DNA from: Dactylosporangium aurantiacum
Lineage (GTDB): Bacteria > Actinomycetota > Actinomycetes > Mycobacteriales > Micromonosporaceae
Direction: 5' to 3'
NCBI RefSeq assembly: GCF_000716715.1
Contig: NZ_JNYJ01000007.1
Coordinates: forward strand, 1-64,000
Length of the DNA: 64,000 nucleotides
The number at the start of each line of letters is the position of its first letter. The first letter of the stretch is position 1. Below are positions 29,616-38,374 of the stretch, piece by piece. Position numbers and translations under genes: made by a program. The notes beneath the pieces were generated by a model. That model ran no database searches, was not told the origin of the DNA, and saw nothing but the letters and a program-made list of their open reading frames with translations.

Positions 29616-31042
29616 CCTTCCCCGATCGTCCACCAGGCGGTCGTGTCCGGTGGCAGCTCGCCGGCCATCTCGTCGCTGCTCAGCAGCGGGATGGCCGGCC
29701 ACTCGACGGGCACCGGCGCCGGGCCCAGGTTCGCCGCGACCCGCATGGTCTGCGTCTCGAACAGCAGCACGCCGTCGGGCGCGTCGAGCCAGCGCAGCGA
29801 CGTCGCCGGCCGGCGCCGCCGCAGCGCCGCCTGGTACAGCCGCAGCATCGAGTGCGGATCCTTGCGCTGCGCCTCGACCGTCAGCGCGGCCCAGTCCGCC
29901 GGCTGCGGCAGCCACGCGCCGCCCGGGCCGAAGCCGAACGGCGGTGCGTCGCCCGACCAGGGCAGCGGCACCCGGCAGCCGTCCCGGCCGGGCTCGGCGC
30001 CGGCGGAGCGGATCCACTGCGGGTCGGTGCGCACCTCGTCCGGCAGGTCCAGCACCTCCGGCAGGCCGAGCTCCTCGCCCTGGTACAGGTAGGCGCTGCC
30101 GGGCAGGCCGAGCATCAGCAGGGCCGCCGCCCGGGCCCGCCGCACGCCGCCGAAGCGGGTCACGTGCCGGCGCCGGTCGTGGTTGGACAGCACCCAGGTC
30201 GGCGGCGCGCCGACCGCCGCCGCGGCGGCCACGGACGCGTCGATGATCCGGCGCAGGACCGCCGGGTCCCAGGGGGCCTCCAGGAAGTCGAAGTTGAACG
30301 CCTGGTGCAGCTGGCCCACCGACACGTAGCGGGCGACGCGGTCCGGGGCGGTGTCGAACACCTCGGCGACGGCCATCCGGTCACCGGGGTAGGAGTCGAG
30401 GATCCTGCGCCAGCCGCGGTGGATCTCGTGGACGCCCTCGTGGTCGAAGTACGTCACGCCGGCCAGGTCCTTGATCAGGCCGTGCGCGACGTCGACCCGG
30501 AAGCCGTCCACGCCCCGGTCCAGCCAGAAGCGCAGGATGTCGTCGAACTCCGCCCGGACGTCCGGGTTCTCCCAGTTCAGGTCCGGTTGTGCGGGGTCGA
30601 ACAGGTGCAGGTACCACTGCCCGTCGGCGACCTGCGTCCAGGCGGGGCCGCCGAAGAGCGAGCGCCATCCGTTCGGCGTGTCGCGGAAGACGTACCGGTC
30701 GCGCAGGCCCTGCACGAACCACGGGTGCTGCGAGGACGTGTGGTTGGGCACGATGTCGACGATGACCCGCAGCCCGAGCCGGTGCGCCTCGGCGAGCAGG
30801 GCGTCGAAGTCGGCGAGGGTGCCGAAGACGGGGTCGACGTCGCGGTAGTCGCTGACGTCGTAGCCGCCGTCGACCATGGGGGAGCGGTAGAACGGCGAGA
30901 GCCACAGCGCGTCGACCCCGAGGTCGGCGAGGTGGCCCAGCCGCGCGGTGATGCCCGGCAGGTCGCCGACGCCGTCACCGTCGGCGTCGGCGAAGCTGCG
31001 CGGGTAGATCTGATAGATGACCGCGTGCCGCCACCATTCCAC
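29612..31042 (-). CDS. GH13 alpha-glucosidase / oligo-1,6-glucosidase
   Basis: A 476-residue alpha-amylase-family enzyme cleaving alpha-glucosidic bonds in short oligosaccharides. The barrel starts at once with AVIYQIYPRSFADADGDGVG. Catalytic residues are placed as expected: nucleophile Asp in DGFRVDVAH (~residue 183), acid/base Glu in AVAEVFD (~225) and the transition-state Asp in SNHDRRRH (~286). The C-terminal domain is shorter than in typical 530-560-residue homologues. No signal peptide is seen, so it acts in the cytoplasm. The GTG at 31042 lies 4 nt after the MerR gene stop, so they form an operon; trehalose-synthase-like variants cannot be excluded. Confidence 0.9.
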   Translation of the reverse strand: MEWWRHAVIYQIYPRSFADADGDGVGDLPGITARLGHLADLGVDALWLSPFYRSPMVDGGYDVSDYRDVDPVFGTLADFDALLAEAHRLGLRVIVDIVPNHTSSQHPWFVQGLRDRYVFRDTPNGWRSLFGGPAWTQVADGQWYLHLFDPAQPDLNWENPDVRAEFDDILRFWLDRGVDGFRVDVAHGLIKDLAGVTYFDHEGVHEIHRGWRRILDSYPGDRMAVAEVFDTAPDRVARYVSVGQLHQAFNFDFLEAPWDPAVLRRIIDASVAAAAAVGAPPTWVLSNHDRRRHVTRFGGVRRARAAALLMLGLPGSAYLYQGEELGLPEVLDLPDEVRTDPQWIRSAGAEPGRDGCRVPLPWSGDAPPFGFGPGGAWLPQPADWAALTVEAQRKDPHSMLRLYQAALRRRRPATSLRWLDAPDGVLLFETQTMRVAANLGPAPVPVEWPAIPLLSSDEMAGELPPDTTAWWTIGEG

Positions 31043-31046
31043 AAGG

Positions 31047-31961
31047 TCAACGTAGCTGTCCGTGACCGGCTCGGAGGGCGTTCAGGAACCACTGCCACCG
31101 GTGCATGGTGGCCGGGATCGGCGGCCAGCCGTTGATCACCGCCATGAGTTGCCAGTACCGCTCGGCCCGCGGGTCGACGGCGAGGGTGAGCTGGTCGACG
31201 AGCTCCTCCCGGTCGTCCGGGGTGAGCCCCCACCGGCGCAGCACGGTGTCGACCACGGCGCCGGCCTTCGGGCTGCCGGGTGTCACGCCGGCGTCCATGT
31301 GCTCGGCGACGTGGCCGGTGAACCAGTCGACGTCCGCCGCGCCGGTCGGCACCAGGCGGCGTTCGGACGGGGCGAAGCTGCGCTTGCCCATCTCCCGCAG
31401 CCGGGCCCGGAAGTCCTGCTCGCGGAGCATCTCGGCGAGCTCGATCCAGGCGTCGACCTGCGCGTCGGTGGGGTCGTCGGGCAGGTCGGGGGAGACGCTG
31501 CGCATCCGCTCGGTGAACCGCGCGGCCTCCGGGGAGTCCGCGACCTCGGCGAAGATGCTGTCGAAGAACTCCTCGACGATGCGGCGCCGCTCGTCGGTGC
31601 TCGCCTGCGCGATGCGGGTCATGCGGTCCAGCTCGGCCGGGGTCGGGTCGCGGCGGGCCACGGCGCGCAGCGCCGCCCGGCGCAGCCGCAGCACCCGGAT
31701 CTGCACGCCGATCGCCTCGGCGTGCGCGGCGGCCACCGTGCCGAGGTCCTCGCCGCGGTCCAGGACCCGCTTGATGGTCGCGATGTCCAGCCCCAGCTCC
31801 CGCAGCGTCCGCACGAACTCCAGCCGGACCAGGGAGTCGTGGTCGTAGCGGCGGTAGTTGGCGCGGGAACGCTCGGCCTCCGGGACCAGGCCGACGTCGG
31901 AGTAGTACCGGATCGTCTTGACCGGCAGGCCGGACAGCCGGGACAGCTCGCCGATGTTCAT
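31047..31961 (-). CDS. MerR-family regulator with long C-terminal domain
   Basis: A 304-residue regulator. The N-terminal MerR helix-turn-helix and wing (IGELSRLSGLPVKTIRYYSD then VGLVPEAERSRANYRRYD) is followed by a dimerisation helix to about residue 120. A ~180-residue helical C-terminal domain of TipAS-like size is probably the ligand sensor. The ATG at 31961 has no suitably spaced ribosome binding site; it lies 6 nt after a MerR-type -10 element, so the mRNA is probably leaderless. The gene appears autoregulated through that promoter and is cotranscribed with the GH13 glucosidase. Confidence 0.9.
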   Translation of the reverse strand: MNIGELSRLSGLPVKTIRYYSDVGLVPEAERSRANYRRYDHDSLVRLEFVRTLRELGLDIATIKRVLDRGEDLGTVAAAHAEAIGVQIRVLRLRRAALRAVARRDPTPAELDRMTRIAQASTDERRRIVEEFFDSIFAEVADSPEAARFTERMRSVSPDLPDDPTDAQVDAWIELAEMLREQDFRARLREMGKRSFAPSERRLVPTGAADVDWFTGHVAEHMDAGVTPGSPKAGAVVDTVLRRWGLTPDDREELVDQLTLAVDPRAERYWQLMAVINGWPPIPATMHRWQWFLNALRAGHGQLR

Positions 31962-31967
31962 GTCGCC

Positions 31968-31998
31968 ATCGTGGACCCTCCAGCAGCGGGAGAGTCAA
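31968..31998 (-). promoter_or_regulatory. MerR-type promoter with 19-bp spacer and dyad operator
   Basis: On the minus strand TTGACT (complement of 31993-31998) and CACGAT (complement of 31968-31973) are separated by 19 bp, the over-long spacer that MerR proteins distort to activate transcription. The spacer and flank hold a dyad GACCCTCC (31974-31981) / GGAGAGTC (31989-31996), with 7 of 8 positions matching. Confidence 0.72.
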
Positions 31999-32018
31999 CG
32001 AGGCGATACTTTGCGCGG

Positions 32019-32360
32019 GTGGAACCTTTGCGGCTCATTCTCCTCTATGCCCACCTGATCGGGTTCGCGCTGCTGCTGGGTGGCGCGGTCGCCCAGTACC
32101 TCACGGGCAAGCTGCGCATCAACGCGGCGATGCTGTGGGGTGCGACCATCCAGGTGCTGACCGGCATCGCGCTGTCCGCGCCCCTGCGCGACGGCGACGA
32201 GCCGCCGGCCGCCAAGCTCGCCGTCAAGGCGCTCATCGGGCTGGCGATCTTCGCCATGGCGTTCTTCTCGCGCAAGCGCGAGGAGGTCAACCGTGGGCAT
32301 TTCCTGGCTTTGGTGGGGCTAACGCTCGTTAACGCCGCCGTTGCCGTCTTTTGGAAGTAA
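32019..32360 (+). CDS. Small integral membrane protein
   Basis: A 113-residue hydrophobic protein with about four membrane helices (residues ~5-25, 33-52, 66-84 and 92-111), lysine- and arginine-bearing loops and no recognised catalytic motif. Similar small membrane proteins are common in actinobacteria without assigned function. The GTG at 32019 has no ribosome binding site but is preceded by GATACT at 32005-32010, 8 nt away, suggesting a leaderless transcript. It is divergent from the MerR gene, with only 57 bp between the starts, so MerR binding may affect it too. Confidence 0.68.
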   Translation: MEPLRLILLYAHLIGFALLLGGAVAQYLTGKLRINAAMLWGATIQVLTGIALSAPLRDGDEPPAAKLAVKALIGLAIFAMAFFSRKREEVNRGHFLALVGLTLVNAAVAVFWK

Positions 32361-32386
32361 ACCGGGTGTTACAAGATCGATCTCGC

Positions 32387-32535
32387 TAGGCTGGAGGGAC
32401 CGCCGGCACGTCACGGCCCTATAACGCACTCCTCCCAACCCGGCAGCAAACAGCGGAACTGTCGGTCGGAGGGCGTACGCTCCCGCCGTTGGGTTACACC
32501 GCGTTGGGGCGGTGCTTTGGTGAAGGGAGACCGTC
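32387..32535 (+). promoter_or_regulatory. Promoter and structured 5' leader of the BMP lipoprotein gene
   Basis: TAGGCT (32387-32392) is a good -10, predicting a leader of about 137 nt. Within it a three-way junction can be drawn. P1 pairs CCCAA (32434-32438) with TTGGG (32489-32493) and CGGC (32441-32444) with GCCG (32485-32488). P2 is ACAG-CGGAA-CTGT (32450-32462). P3 is GGAG/CTCC (32468-32483). A separate hairpin CACCGC/GCGGTG (32497-32514) precedes the ribosome binding site GGGAG (32525-32529). This could be a riboswitch or attenuator; no known class is recognised. Confidence 0.45.
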
Positions 32536-33612
32536 TTGCGCCGAGTGCGTGGGATGAAGGTTCTCGCGGCCGCCGCGGTGGCGATCGTCGCGTTGGGCAG
32601 CATGGCCGCTTGCGGCGATGACAAGGGCGACGAGCCGGGCAGCACGAGCAGTGGCAGCACGAAGAAGAACGTCAAGGTCGGCCTCGCGTTCGACATCGGC
32701 GGCCGGGGCGACAAGTCGTTCAACGACTCCGCCGCCGCTGGTCTCGACCGGGTCAAGACCGACCTCAACCTCGAGGTCAAGGACCTCGCTGCCGTCGCCG
32801 GTGAGAGCGAGAACGACAAGTACGCACGGCTGAAGCTGCTCTGCACGACGGGTTACAACCCGGTCATCGCGGTCGGCTTCGTCTACGACGGCGCGGACTC
32901 CAAGAACGGCCCGCTCGCCCGTGCGGCGAAGGACTGCCCGCAGACCAAGTTCGCCATCGTCGACGGCGGCACCGCCGCCGACAACGTGGCCGACCTCGTG
33001 TTCGCCGAGGAGCAGGGCTCCTTCCTGGTCGGTGCGGCCGCGGCGCTGAAGTCGAAGACCGGCACGGTCGGCTTCATCGGCGGCTGCCAGGTCGACCTGA
33101 TCAAGAAGTTCGAGGCGGGCTTCGCCGCGGGCGCCAAGGCGGCCAAGGCCGACATCAAGGTGCTGACCAACTACCTGTCGACCCCGGCCGAGGCCTGCAA
33201 GGGCTTCAACGACCCGGCCGGTGGCAAGACCGCGGCGACGGGCATGTACGACCAGAAGGCCGACATCATCTACGCGGCCGCCGGCGGCTCCGGCACCGGC
33301 GTCTTCGAGGCCGCCAAGGCCAAGAACGCCCTCGCGATCGGTGTCGACTCCGACCAGTACAACACCGTGACCGACGCCTCGCTCAAGCCGGTCATCATGA
33401 CGTCGATGCTCAAGCGGGTCGACAACGCGGTGTTCAACTTCGTCAAGGACTTCTCCGAGGACAAGTTCAAGGCGGGCCCGACCGTCTTCGACCTCAAGGC
33501 CGACGGTGTGGGTTACGCCACCTCCGGTGGCCAGGTCGACGACATCAAGACCAAGCTCGACGAGTTCAAGGCGGACATCGTCTCCGGCAAGATCACGGTG
33601 CCGACCAAGTAA
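32536..33612 (+). CDS. BMP-family (PnrA/BmpA-like) nucleoside-binding lipoprotein
   Basis: A 358-residue substrate-binding lipoprotein. A signal peptide (VLAAAAVAIVALGSMAAC) ends in a lipobox with the lipidated Cys near residue 26, followed by a Gly/Ser linker. The two-lobed BMP fold shows GLAFDIGGRGDKSFNDSA, SFLVGAAAAL, GFIGG and GVDSDQY, typical of purine-nucleoside-binding PnrA-type proteins. The TTG at 32536 is chosen for the GGGAG site 6 nt upstream; the ATG six codons later is an alternative. It lies at the head of an ABC transporter operon and next to deaminase and phosphorylase genes, so nucleosides are the likely ligand. Confidence 0.92.
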   Translation: MRRVRGMKVLAAAAVAIVALGSMAACGDDKGDEPGSTSSGSTKKNVKVGLAFDIGGRGDKSFNDSAAAGLDRVKTDLNLEVKDLAAVAGESENDKYARLKLLCTTGYNPVIAVGFVYDGADSKNGPLARAAKDCPQTKFAIVDGGTAADNVADLVFAEEQGSFLVGAAAALKSKTGTVGFIGGCQVDLIKKFEAGFAAGAKAAKADIKVLTNYLSTPAEACKGFNDPAGGKTAATGMYDQKADIIYAAAGGSGTGVFEAAKAKNALAIGVDSDQYNTVTDASLKPVIMTSMLKRVDNAVFNFVKDFSEDKFKAGPTVFDLKADGVGYATSGGQVDDIKTKLDEFKADIVSGKITVPTK

Positions 33613-33681
33613 TCGCTAGCTGGACGTGAGGCGGGGGACTGCGATCCGGTCCCCCGCCATCACTCGTTGAAGGAGCATCTC

Positions 33682-35202
33682 GTGACCGCGGACCCACCCG
33701 CCGTCGAGCTGAAGGGGATCACCAAGCGGTTCCCCGGCGTCGTGGCGAACTCGGACGTCAACCTCACCGTCCGTAAGGGAACGATCCACGCGATCGTCGG
33801 TGAGAACGGGGCCGGCAAGTCGACCCTCATGAAGATCCTCTACGGGATGCAGCCGCCGGACGAGGGCGAGATCCTCATCGAGGGCGACCCGGTGCGGTTC
33901 TCCTCGCCGCAGGGCGCGATCAAGGTCGGCATCGGCATGGTGCACCAGCACTTCATGCTCGCCGACAACTTCACCGTCATGGAGAACGTGGTCCTCGGCG
34001 CCGAGAAGCTGCACGGCATCGGCGCCCGGGCCCGGGCCAAGATCGAGGAGATCTCCACCCGGTACGGGCTGGGCGTCGAGCCCGACGCGCTTGTCGAGGA
34101 CCTCGGCGTCGGCGACCGCCAGCGGGTCGAGATCCTCAAGGTGCTCTACCGGGGCGCCCGCATCCTCATCCTCGACGAGCCGACCGCGGTGCTCGTCCCG
34201 CAGGAGGTCGACGAGCTGTTCGGCAACCTGCGCGAGCTCATCCGCGAGGGCCTCACCGTGCTGTTCATCTCGCACAAGCTCGACGAGGTCCGCGGCGTCG
34301 CCGACGACATCACCGTCATCCGGCGCGGCACGACCGTCGCCTCCGTCAAGCCCGACCAGGTCACCGCCCGCCAGCTGGCGACCCTGATGGTCGGCAGCGA
34401 GCTGCCCAGCCCCGAGGCCCGCGAGTCGACCGTCACCGACGTGCCGGTGCTCGCCGTGCGGGGGCTCACGGTCCGCGGCCCCGACGGGCGCGCGATCGTC
34501 TCCGACGCCTCGTTCACCATCCACAAGGGCGAGGTCGTCGGCATCGCCGGCGTCGAGGGCAACGGCCAGGCCGAGCTCGCCGAGGCGATCATGGGCATGC
34601 GCGCCGCGACCGGCACCGTCGAGCTCGACGGCGTGGAGATCGCCGGGTGGGACACCCGCCGGCGCCGCGAGGCCGGGCTCGGCTACATCCCGGAGGACCG
34701 GCACCGGCAGGGCCTGCTGCTCGACGCGCCGCTGTGGGAGAACCGCATCCTCGGCCACCAGACCGAGGCGCCCAACGCCCGGGGCTTCCTGATCAACGTC
34801 GGCGGCGCCCGCCGCGACACCACCCGCATCGTCGCCGAGTACGACGTGCGCACCCCCGGCATCGACGTCGCCGCGGTCGCGCTGTCCGGCGGCAACCAGC
34901 AGAAGCTCATCGTCGGCCGGGAGATGAGCCACCAGCCGAAGGTGCTCATCGCCGCCCACCCCACCCGAGGGGTGGACGTCGGCGCCCAGGCCGCGATCTG
35001 GGACCACATCCGCAACGCGCGCATCGCCGGCATGGGCGTGCTGCTCATCTCCGCCGACCTCGACGAGCTGATCGGCCTGTCCGACTCGCTGAAGGTGATC
35101 TACGGTGGTCGGCTGGTGGCCGACGCCGATCCGTCGACCGTCACCCCCGAGCAGCTCGGCGTCGCCATGACCGGCGCCACTGGTGAGGAGATCGCTCCAT
35201 GA
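33682..35202 (+). CDS. Nucleoside ABC transporter, double ATPase subunit
   Basis: A 506-residue protein with two fused ABC domains, as in sugar (RbsA) and BMP-linked nucleoside importers. Domain 1 has an intact GENGAGKST, MVHQHFML, LGVGDRQRVEI and ILDEPTAVL. Domain 2 is degenerate as is usual for the class: GVEGNGQAEL replaces Walker A, LSGGNQQKLIVGRE is kept, and Walker B reads AAHPTRGVD without the catalytic Glu. The GTG at 33682 has AAGGAG upstream. The stop overlaps the first permease ATG (ATGA). It powers import with the BMP protein and both permeases. Confidence 0.93.
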   Translation: MTADPPAVELKGITKRFPGVVANSDVNLTVRKGTIHAIVGENGAGKSTLMKILYGMQPPDEGEILIEGDPVRFSSPQGAIKVGIGMVHQHFMLADNFTVMENVVLGAEKLHGIGARARAKIEEISTRYGLGVEPDALVEDLGVGDRQRVEILKVLYRGARILILDEPTAVLVPQEVDELFGNLRELIREGLTVLFISHKLDEVRGVADDITVIRRGTTVASVKPDQVTARQLATLMVGSELPSPEARESTVTDVPVLAVRGLTVRGPDGRAIVSDASFTIHKGEVVGIAGVEGNGQAELAEAIMGMRAATGTVELDGVEIAGWDTRRRREAGLGYIPEDRHRQGLLLDAPLWENRILGHQTEAPNARGFLINVGGARRDTTRIVAEYDVRTPGIDVAAVALSGGNQQKLIVGREMSHQPKVLIAAHPTRGVDVGAQAAIWDHIRNARIAGMGVLLISADLDELIGLSDSLKVIYGGRLVADADPSTVTPEQLGVAMTGATGEEIAP

Positions 35203-36347
35203 CCACGGCCGCCGCCGTCGGCGCGCGGCGCATCGATGTCGGGAAGCTGTTGCCGCAGCTGATCGCACCGGTCGTCGCGCTCGTCATCGCCGCCGCGATC
35301 TCGTCGATCGCCCTGCTGATCAGCGACAAGGACCCCCTCGCCGCGTTCCAGCACATGTACGAGTTCGGCACCCAGCCCGACCAGATGGTCGAGATCCTCA
35401 ACAAGGCCAGCGAGCTGTACATCGCCGCCGTCGCGGTGGCGATCGGCTTCAAGATGGGCCTGTTCAACATCGGCGTCGAGGGCCAGTCGAAGGTCGGCGC
35501 GTTCTTCGCCGGCGCCCTGGCCAGCGCGTCGTTCATGGACTGGATGCCGGGCGGGCTGCGCATCGTGCTCATCGTCGTGGTGGCGATGCTCGTCGGCGCC
35601 GCGTGGGCCTCCATCGCGGCGCTGCTCAAGACCCAGCGCGGCGTCAGCGAGGTCATCTCCACGCTGATGCTCAACGCGATCGGCGGCCTGGTCGTCACCT
35701 GGCTGCTCAACGACCACTGGGGCGTGACCGAGCCCGGCGCCCAGATCAAGACCACCGGCATCCTGCCGGAGAGCTCCTGGATGCCCGGCCTGCCGATCAT
35801 CTCCGGCACCGACCAGAAGGTGCTCGGCTTCTTCGCGATCGCGGTGTTCCTCGGCGCCGCGTACTGGTTCGTGATCAACCGGACCCGCTTCGGCTTCGAC
35901 CTGCGGGCCACCGGCTACAACCCCTTCGCGGCAGTCGCCAGCGGCGTCAACGCCAAGCGCATGGTGATCACCGCGATGCTGATCTCCGGCGCGGTCGCCG
36001 GCCTGGTCAACCTGCCCCGCATGCTGGGCGAGAGCCACACCTACACGGAGGGCTTCGGCGGCATCGGCTTCACCGGCATCGCCGTGGCCCTGCTCGGCCG
36101 CAACCACCCGATCGGCATGGCCCTCGGCGCGATCCTGTGGGGCTTCCTGGCCAGCTCGCAGATCATCCTCGACCTCGACGGGATCCCCAAGGAGATCATC
36201 CTGATCATGCAGGGTGTCACCGTCCTGTCGGTCGTCATCGCCTACGAGCTCGCCGCCCGCATCGGCCGGCGGGCGCAGCAACGGCGGGTGGGCGTGGCCA
36301 CCGCCGCGCCCGCGCCGGTCCCCGCGGTAGTGGAGGAGTCGAAGTGA
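35199..36347 (+). CDS. Nucleoside ABC transporter permease 1
   Basis: A 382-residue permease of the BPD_transp_2 (YufP/LivH-like) group with about ten hydrophobic segments. Characteristic parts are FKMGLFNIGVEGQSKVGAFF, TLMLNAIGG and the C-terminal GFGGIGFTGIAVALLGRNHP. It begins inside the ATPase stop codon and ends in a 4-nt overlap with permease 2, so all three are translationally coupled. Together the two permeases form the membrane channel of the importer. A short Ala/Pro-rich tail lies at the C-terminus. Confidence 0.92.
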   Translation: MTTAAAVGARRIDVGKLLPQLIAPVVALVIAAAISSIALLISDKDPLAAFQHMYEFGTQPDQMVEILNKASELYIAAVAVAIGFKMGLFNIGVEGQSKVGAFFAGALASASFMDWMPGGLRIVLIVVVAMLVGAAWASIAALLKTQRGVSEVISTLMLNAIGGLVVTWLLNDHWGVTEPGAQIKTTGILPESSWMPGLPIISGTDQKVLGFFAIAVFLGAAYWFVINRTRFGFDLRATGYNPFAAVASGVNAKRMVITAMLISGAVAGLVNLPRMLGESHTYTEGFGGIGFTGIAVALLGRNHPIGMALGAILWGFLASSQIILDLDGIPKEIILIMQGVTVLSVVIAYELAARIGRRAQQRRVGVATAAPAPVPAVVEESK

Positions 36348-37594
36348 GCACCGACACGATGCTCTCGGAGGCGGCGCAGGCCGGGGCCAAACCCCGCAGC
36401 CGGCGCATGTCCACCGGCACGGTCCTGCTGATCGTCGCCGGCGCGCTGGTCGGCCTGTCCCTGGTCCACCAGCTGGCCAACGCCCCCGACGTCACCTCGC
36501 AGGGCGCGATCCAGGCGGCGCTGCAGGCGGCGGTCCCGCTGGGCCTCGCCGGTCTCGGCGGCCTCTGGGCGGAGCGGGCCGGCGTGGTCAACATCGGCCT
36601 CGAAGGGCAGATGATCCTCGGCACCTGGTTCGGCGCGTGGGGCAGCCTGGAGTTCGGCCCGTGGATCGGGCTGCTCATCGGCATCCTCGGCGGCGCCGTC
36701 GGCGGGCTCGTCCACGCCGTCGCCACGGTCACGTTCGGCGTCGACCACATCATCTCCGGCGTCGCGATGACCATCCTGGCGCCCGGCGTCGTGCGCTACC
36801 TGTCCTACATCACCTGGGGCAGCGCCGGCGCGACCCAGTCCCCGCAGGTCGTGGACCAGGTGCCGCGCATCTCGGTGCCCGGCATCAACGGCCTCAAGGG
36901 CCTGGAGGAGCACCAGTGGTTCCTGGTCAGCGACATCGCCGGGGTCCTGCGCGGCCTGCTGTACGAGGTGTCGCTGGTGACGATCCTCGCCGTGCTGCTC
37001 ATCCCGCTCACCGCGTGGCTGCTGTGGAAGACCGCCTTCGGCCTGCGCGTCCGGTCCGTCGGTGAGGACCCCCGGGCGGCGGAGAGCCTCGGGCTCAACG
37101 TCTACCGCTACAAGTACTACGGTGTCGTGATCTCCGGCGCGATGGCCGGGCTCGGCGGCGTCTACCTGTCCACGGTCACCTCCGCGATCTACCGCGAGGG
37201 GCAGACCGGCGGGCGCGGCTACATCGGCCTCGCCGCGATGATCTTCGGCAACTGGCGGCCGGGCGGCCTGGCCGTCGGCGCCTCCCTGTTCGGCTACACC
37301 GACGCGCTGCAGCTGCGGCGCGGCAGCGAGTCCGTGCACGCCCTGCTCATCCTCGTCGGCGCCCTGCTGCTGGCGCTCGCGGTCTGGGAGTTCATCCGCC
37401 GCAACCGCCTCGTGGCGATCGCTTCGGCCGTCCTCGGCGTCCTGTCCTACGTATTGTTCTTCTCTGTGGACAAGATCCCGACGGCGTTGGTGCAGGCGGC
37501 GCCGTACATCACGGTGCTGGTCGTGCTGGCGCTCGCGGCGCAGCGGCTCAGACCGCCCGCCGCGGACGGCAAGCCGTACCGGCGTGGAGGCTGA
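36344..37594 (+). CDS. Nucleoside ABC transporter permease 2
   Basis: A 416-residue permease, paralogous to permease 1, with WAERAGVVNIGLEGQMILGT, an internal GVDHIISGVAMTILAPG, and GRGYIGLAAMIFGNWRPGG near the C-terminus. About nine to ten membrane helices are visible. The open frame extends far upstream, but the GTG at 36344 is supported by GGAGGAG at 36332-36338 and the 4-nt overlap with permease 1. The cytidine deaminase gene starts 2 nt after its stop, linking import to catabolism. Confidence 0.92.
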   Translation: MSTDTMLSEAAQAGAKPRSRRMSTGTVLLIVAGALVGLSLVHQLANAPDVTSQGAIQAALQAAVPLGLAGLGGLWAERAGVVNIGLEGQMILGTWFGAWGSLEFGPWIGLLIGILGGAVGGLVHAVATVTFGVDHIISGVAMTILAPGVVRYLSYITWGSAGATQSPQVVDQVPRISVPGINGLKGLEEHQWFLVSDIAGVLRGLLYEVSLVTILAVLLIPLTAWLLWKTAFGLRVRSVGEDPRAAESLGLNVYRYKYYGVVISGAMAGLGGVYLSTVTSAIYREGQTGGRGYIGLAAMIFGNWRPGGLAVGASLFGYTDALQLRRGSESVHALLILVGALLLALAVWEFIRRNRLVAIASAVLGVLSYVLFFSVDKIPTALVQAAPYITVLVVLALAAQRLRPPAADGKPYRRGG

Positions 37595-37596
37595 GC

Positions 37597-38313
37597 GTGG
37601 CGGACGTTGACTGGGTGGCGCTGCGCGAGGCGGCCGTCACCGTGATGGCGCGCGCCTATGCGCCGTACTCGAAGTTCCCGGTCGGCGCGGCGGCGCTGGT
37701 CGACGACGGCCGCATCGTCGTGGGCTGCAACGTCGAGAACGCCTCCTACGGCCTCGGCCTGTGCGCCGAGTGCGGCCTGGTGTCGAACCTGCAGGTCACC
37801 GGCGGTGGGCGGCTGGTCGCGTTGGCCTGCGTCGACGGCGACGGCCGGCCGCTCATGCCGTGCGGCCGGTGCCGGCAGCTGCTGTGGGAGCACGGCGGCC
37901 CGGGCTGCCTCATCGACCACGCCGACGGCCCGCTGCCGATGTCGGCGCTGCTGCCGTACGCCTTCGACGACACCGACCTGGGGCGCTTCGCGGCGCAGCA
38001 GGCCGCGGCGGCGCCCACGGTCCCGGCGGCGCTGGCGCTGAAGGTCGGCACCGGCACCGTGTTCGTCCACCCCGACGTCGCCGACGGCCGGCAGGTGTGG
38101 ACCGCGTACTGGGAGCGGTCCTCCGGCACCGCCGACGCCGAGCCGGCGGGGATCCTGGAAGAGGGGCCGACCTGGGGCTCCGCCGCCGACGCCGTCGCGT
38201 GGGGACGGATCCGCACCCCGCGGGTGATCGTGGTGGACGCCCAGGGCGGCACCAGCTGGGCCGGGGACACCCCGCGCCCGGCCGGCATCGAGCAGGACTG
38301 GAGTGGGGCATGA
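37597..38313 (+). CDS. cdd: Cytidine deaminase with an extra C-terminal region
   Basis: A 238-residue protein. Residues ~1-135 are a homotetrameric-type cytidine deaminase converting (deoxy)cytidine to (deoxy)uridine: PYSKFPVGAAALVDDG, GCNVENASYGLGLCAECG (zinc ligand and catalytic Glu) and PCGRCRQ (two zinc cysteines). The remaining ~100 residues (VGTGTVFVHPDVADGRQVWT through DTPRPAGIEQDWSGA) go beyond the usual ~130-residue enzyme and belong to no family I recognise. The GTG at 37597 is 2 nt after the permease stop. It is part of the import-salvage operon. Confidence 0.92.
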   Translation: MADVDWVALREAAVTVMARAYAPYSKFPVGAAALVDDGRIVVGCNVENASYGLGLCAECGLVSNLQVTGGGRLVALACVDGDGRPLMPCGRCRQLLWEHGGPGCLIDHADGPLPMSALLPYAFDDTDLGRFAAQQAAAAPTVPAALALKVGTGTVFVHPDVADGRQVWTAYWERSSGTADAEPAGILEEGPTWGSAADAVAWGRIRTPRVIVVDAQGGTSWAGDTPRPAGIEQDWSGA

Positions 38314-38374
38314 GCGGTCCGGAGCGCGGCTTCGGCCCAGGCGGCTGGCGCCGGAGCGCAGCGGAGGTGGGAGC

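Noticed and set aside
32434..32514. Known purine riboswitch
   Set aside because: The conserved core and kissing-loop sequences of that class are not visible; only the three-way-junction topology is similar.
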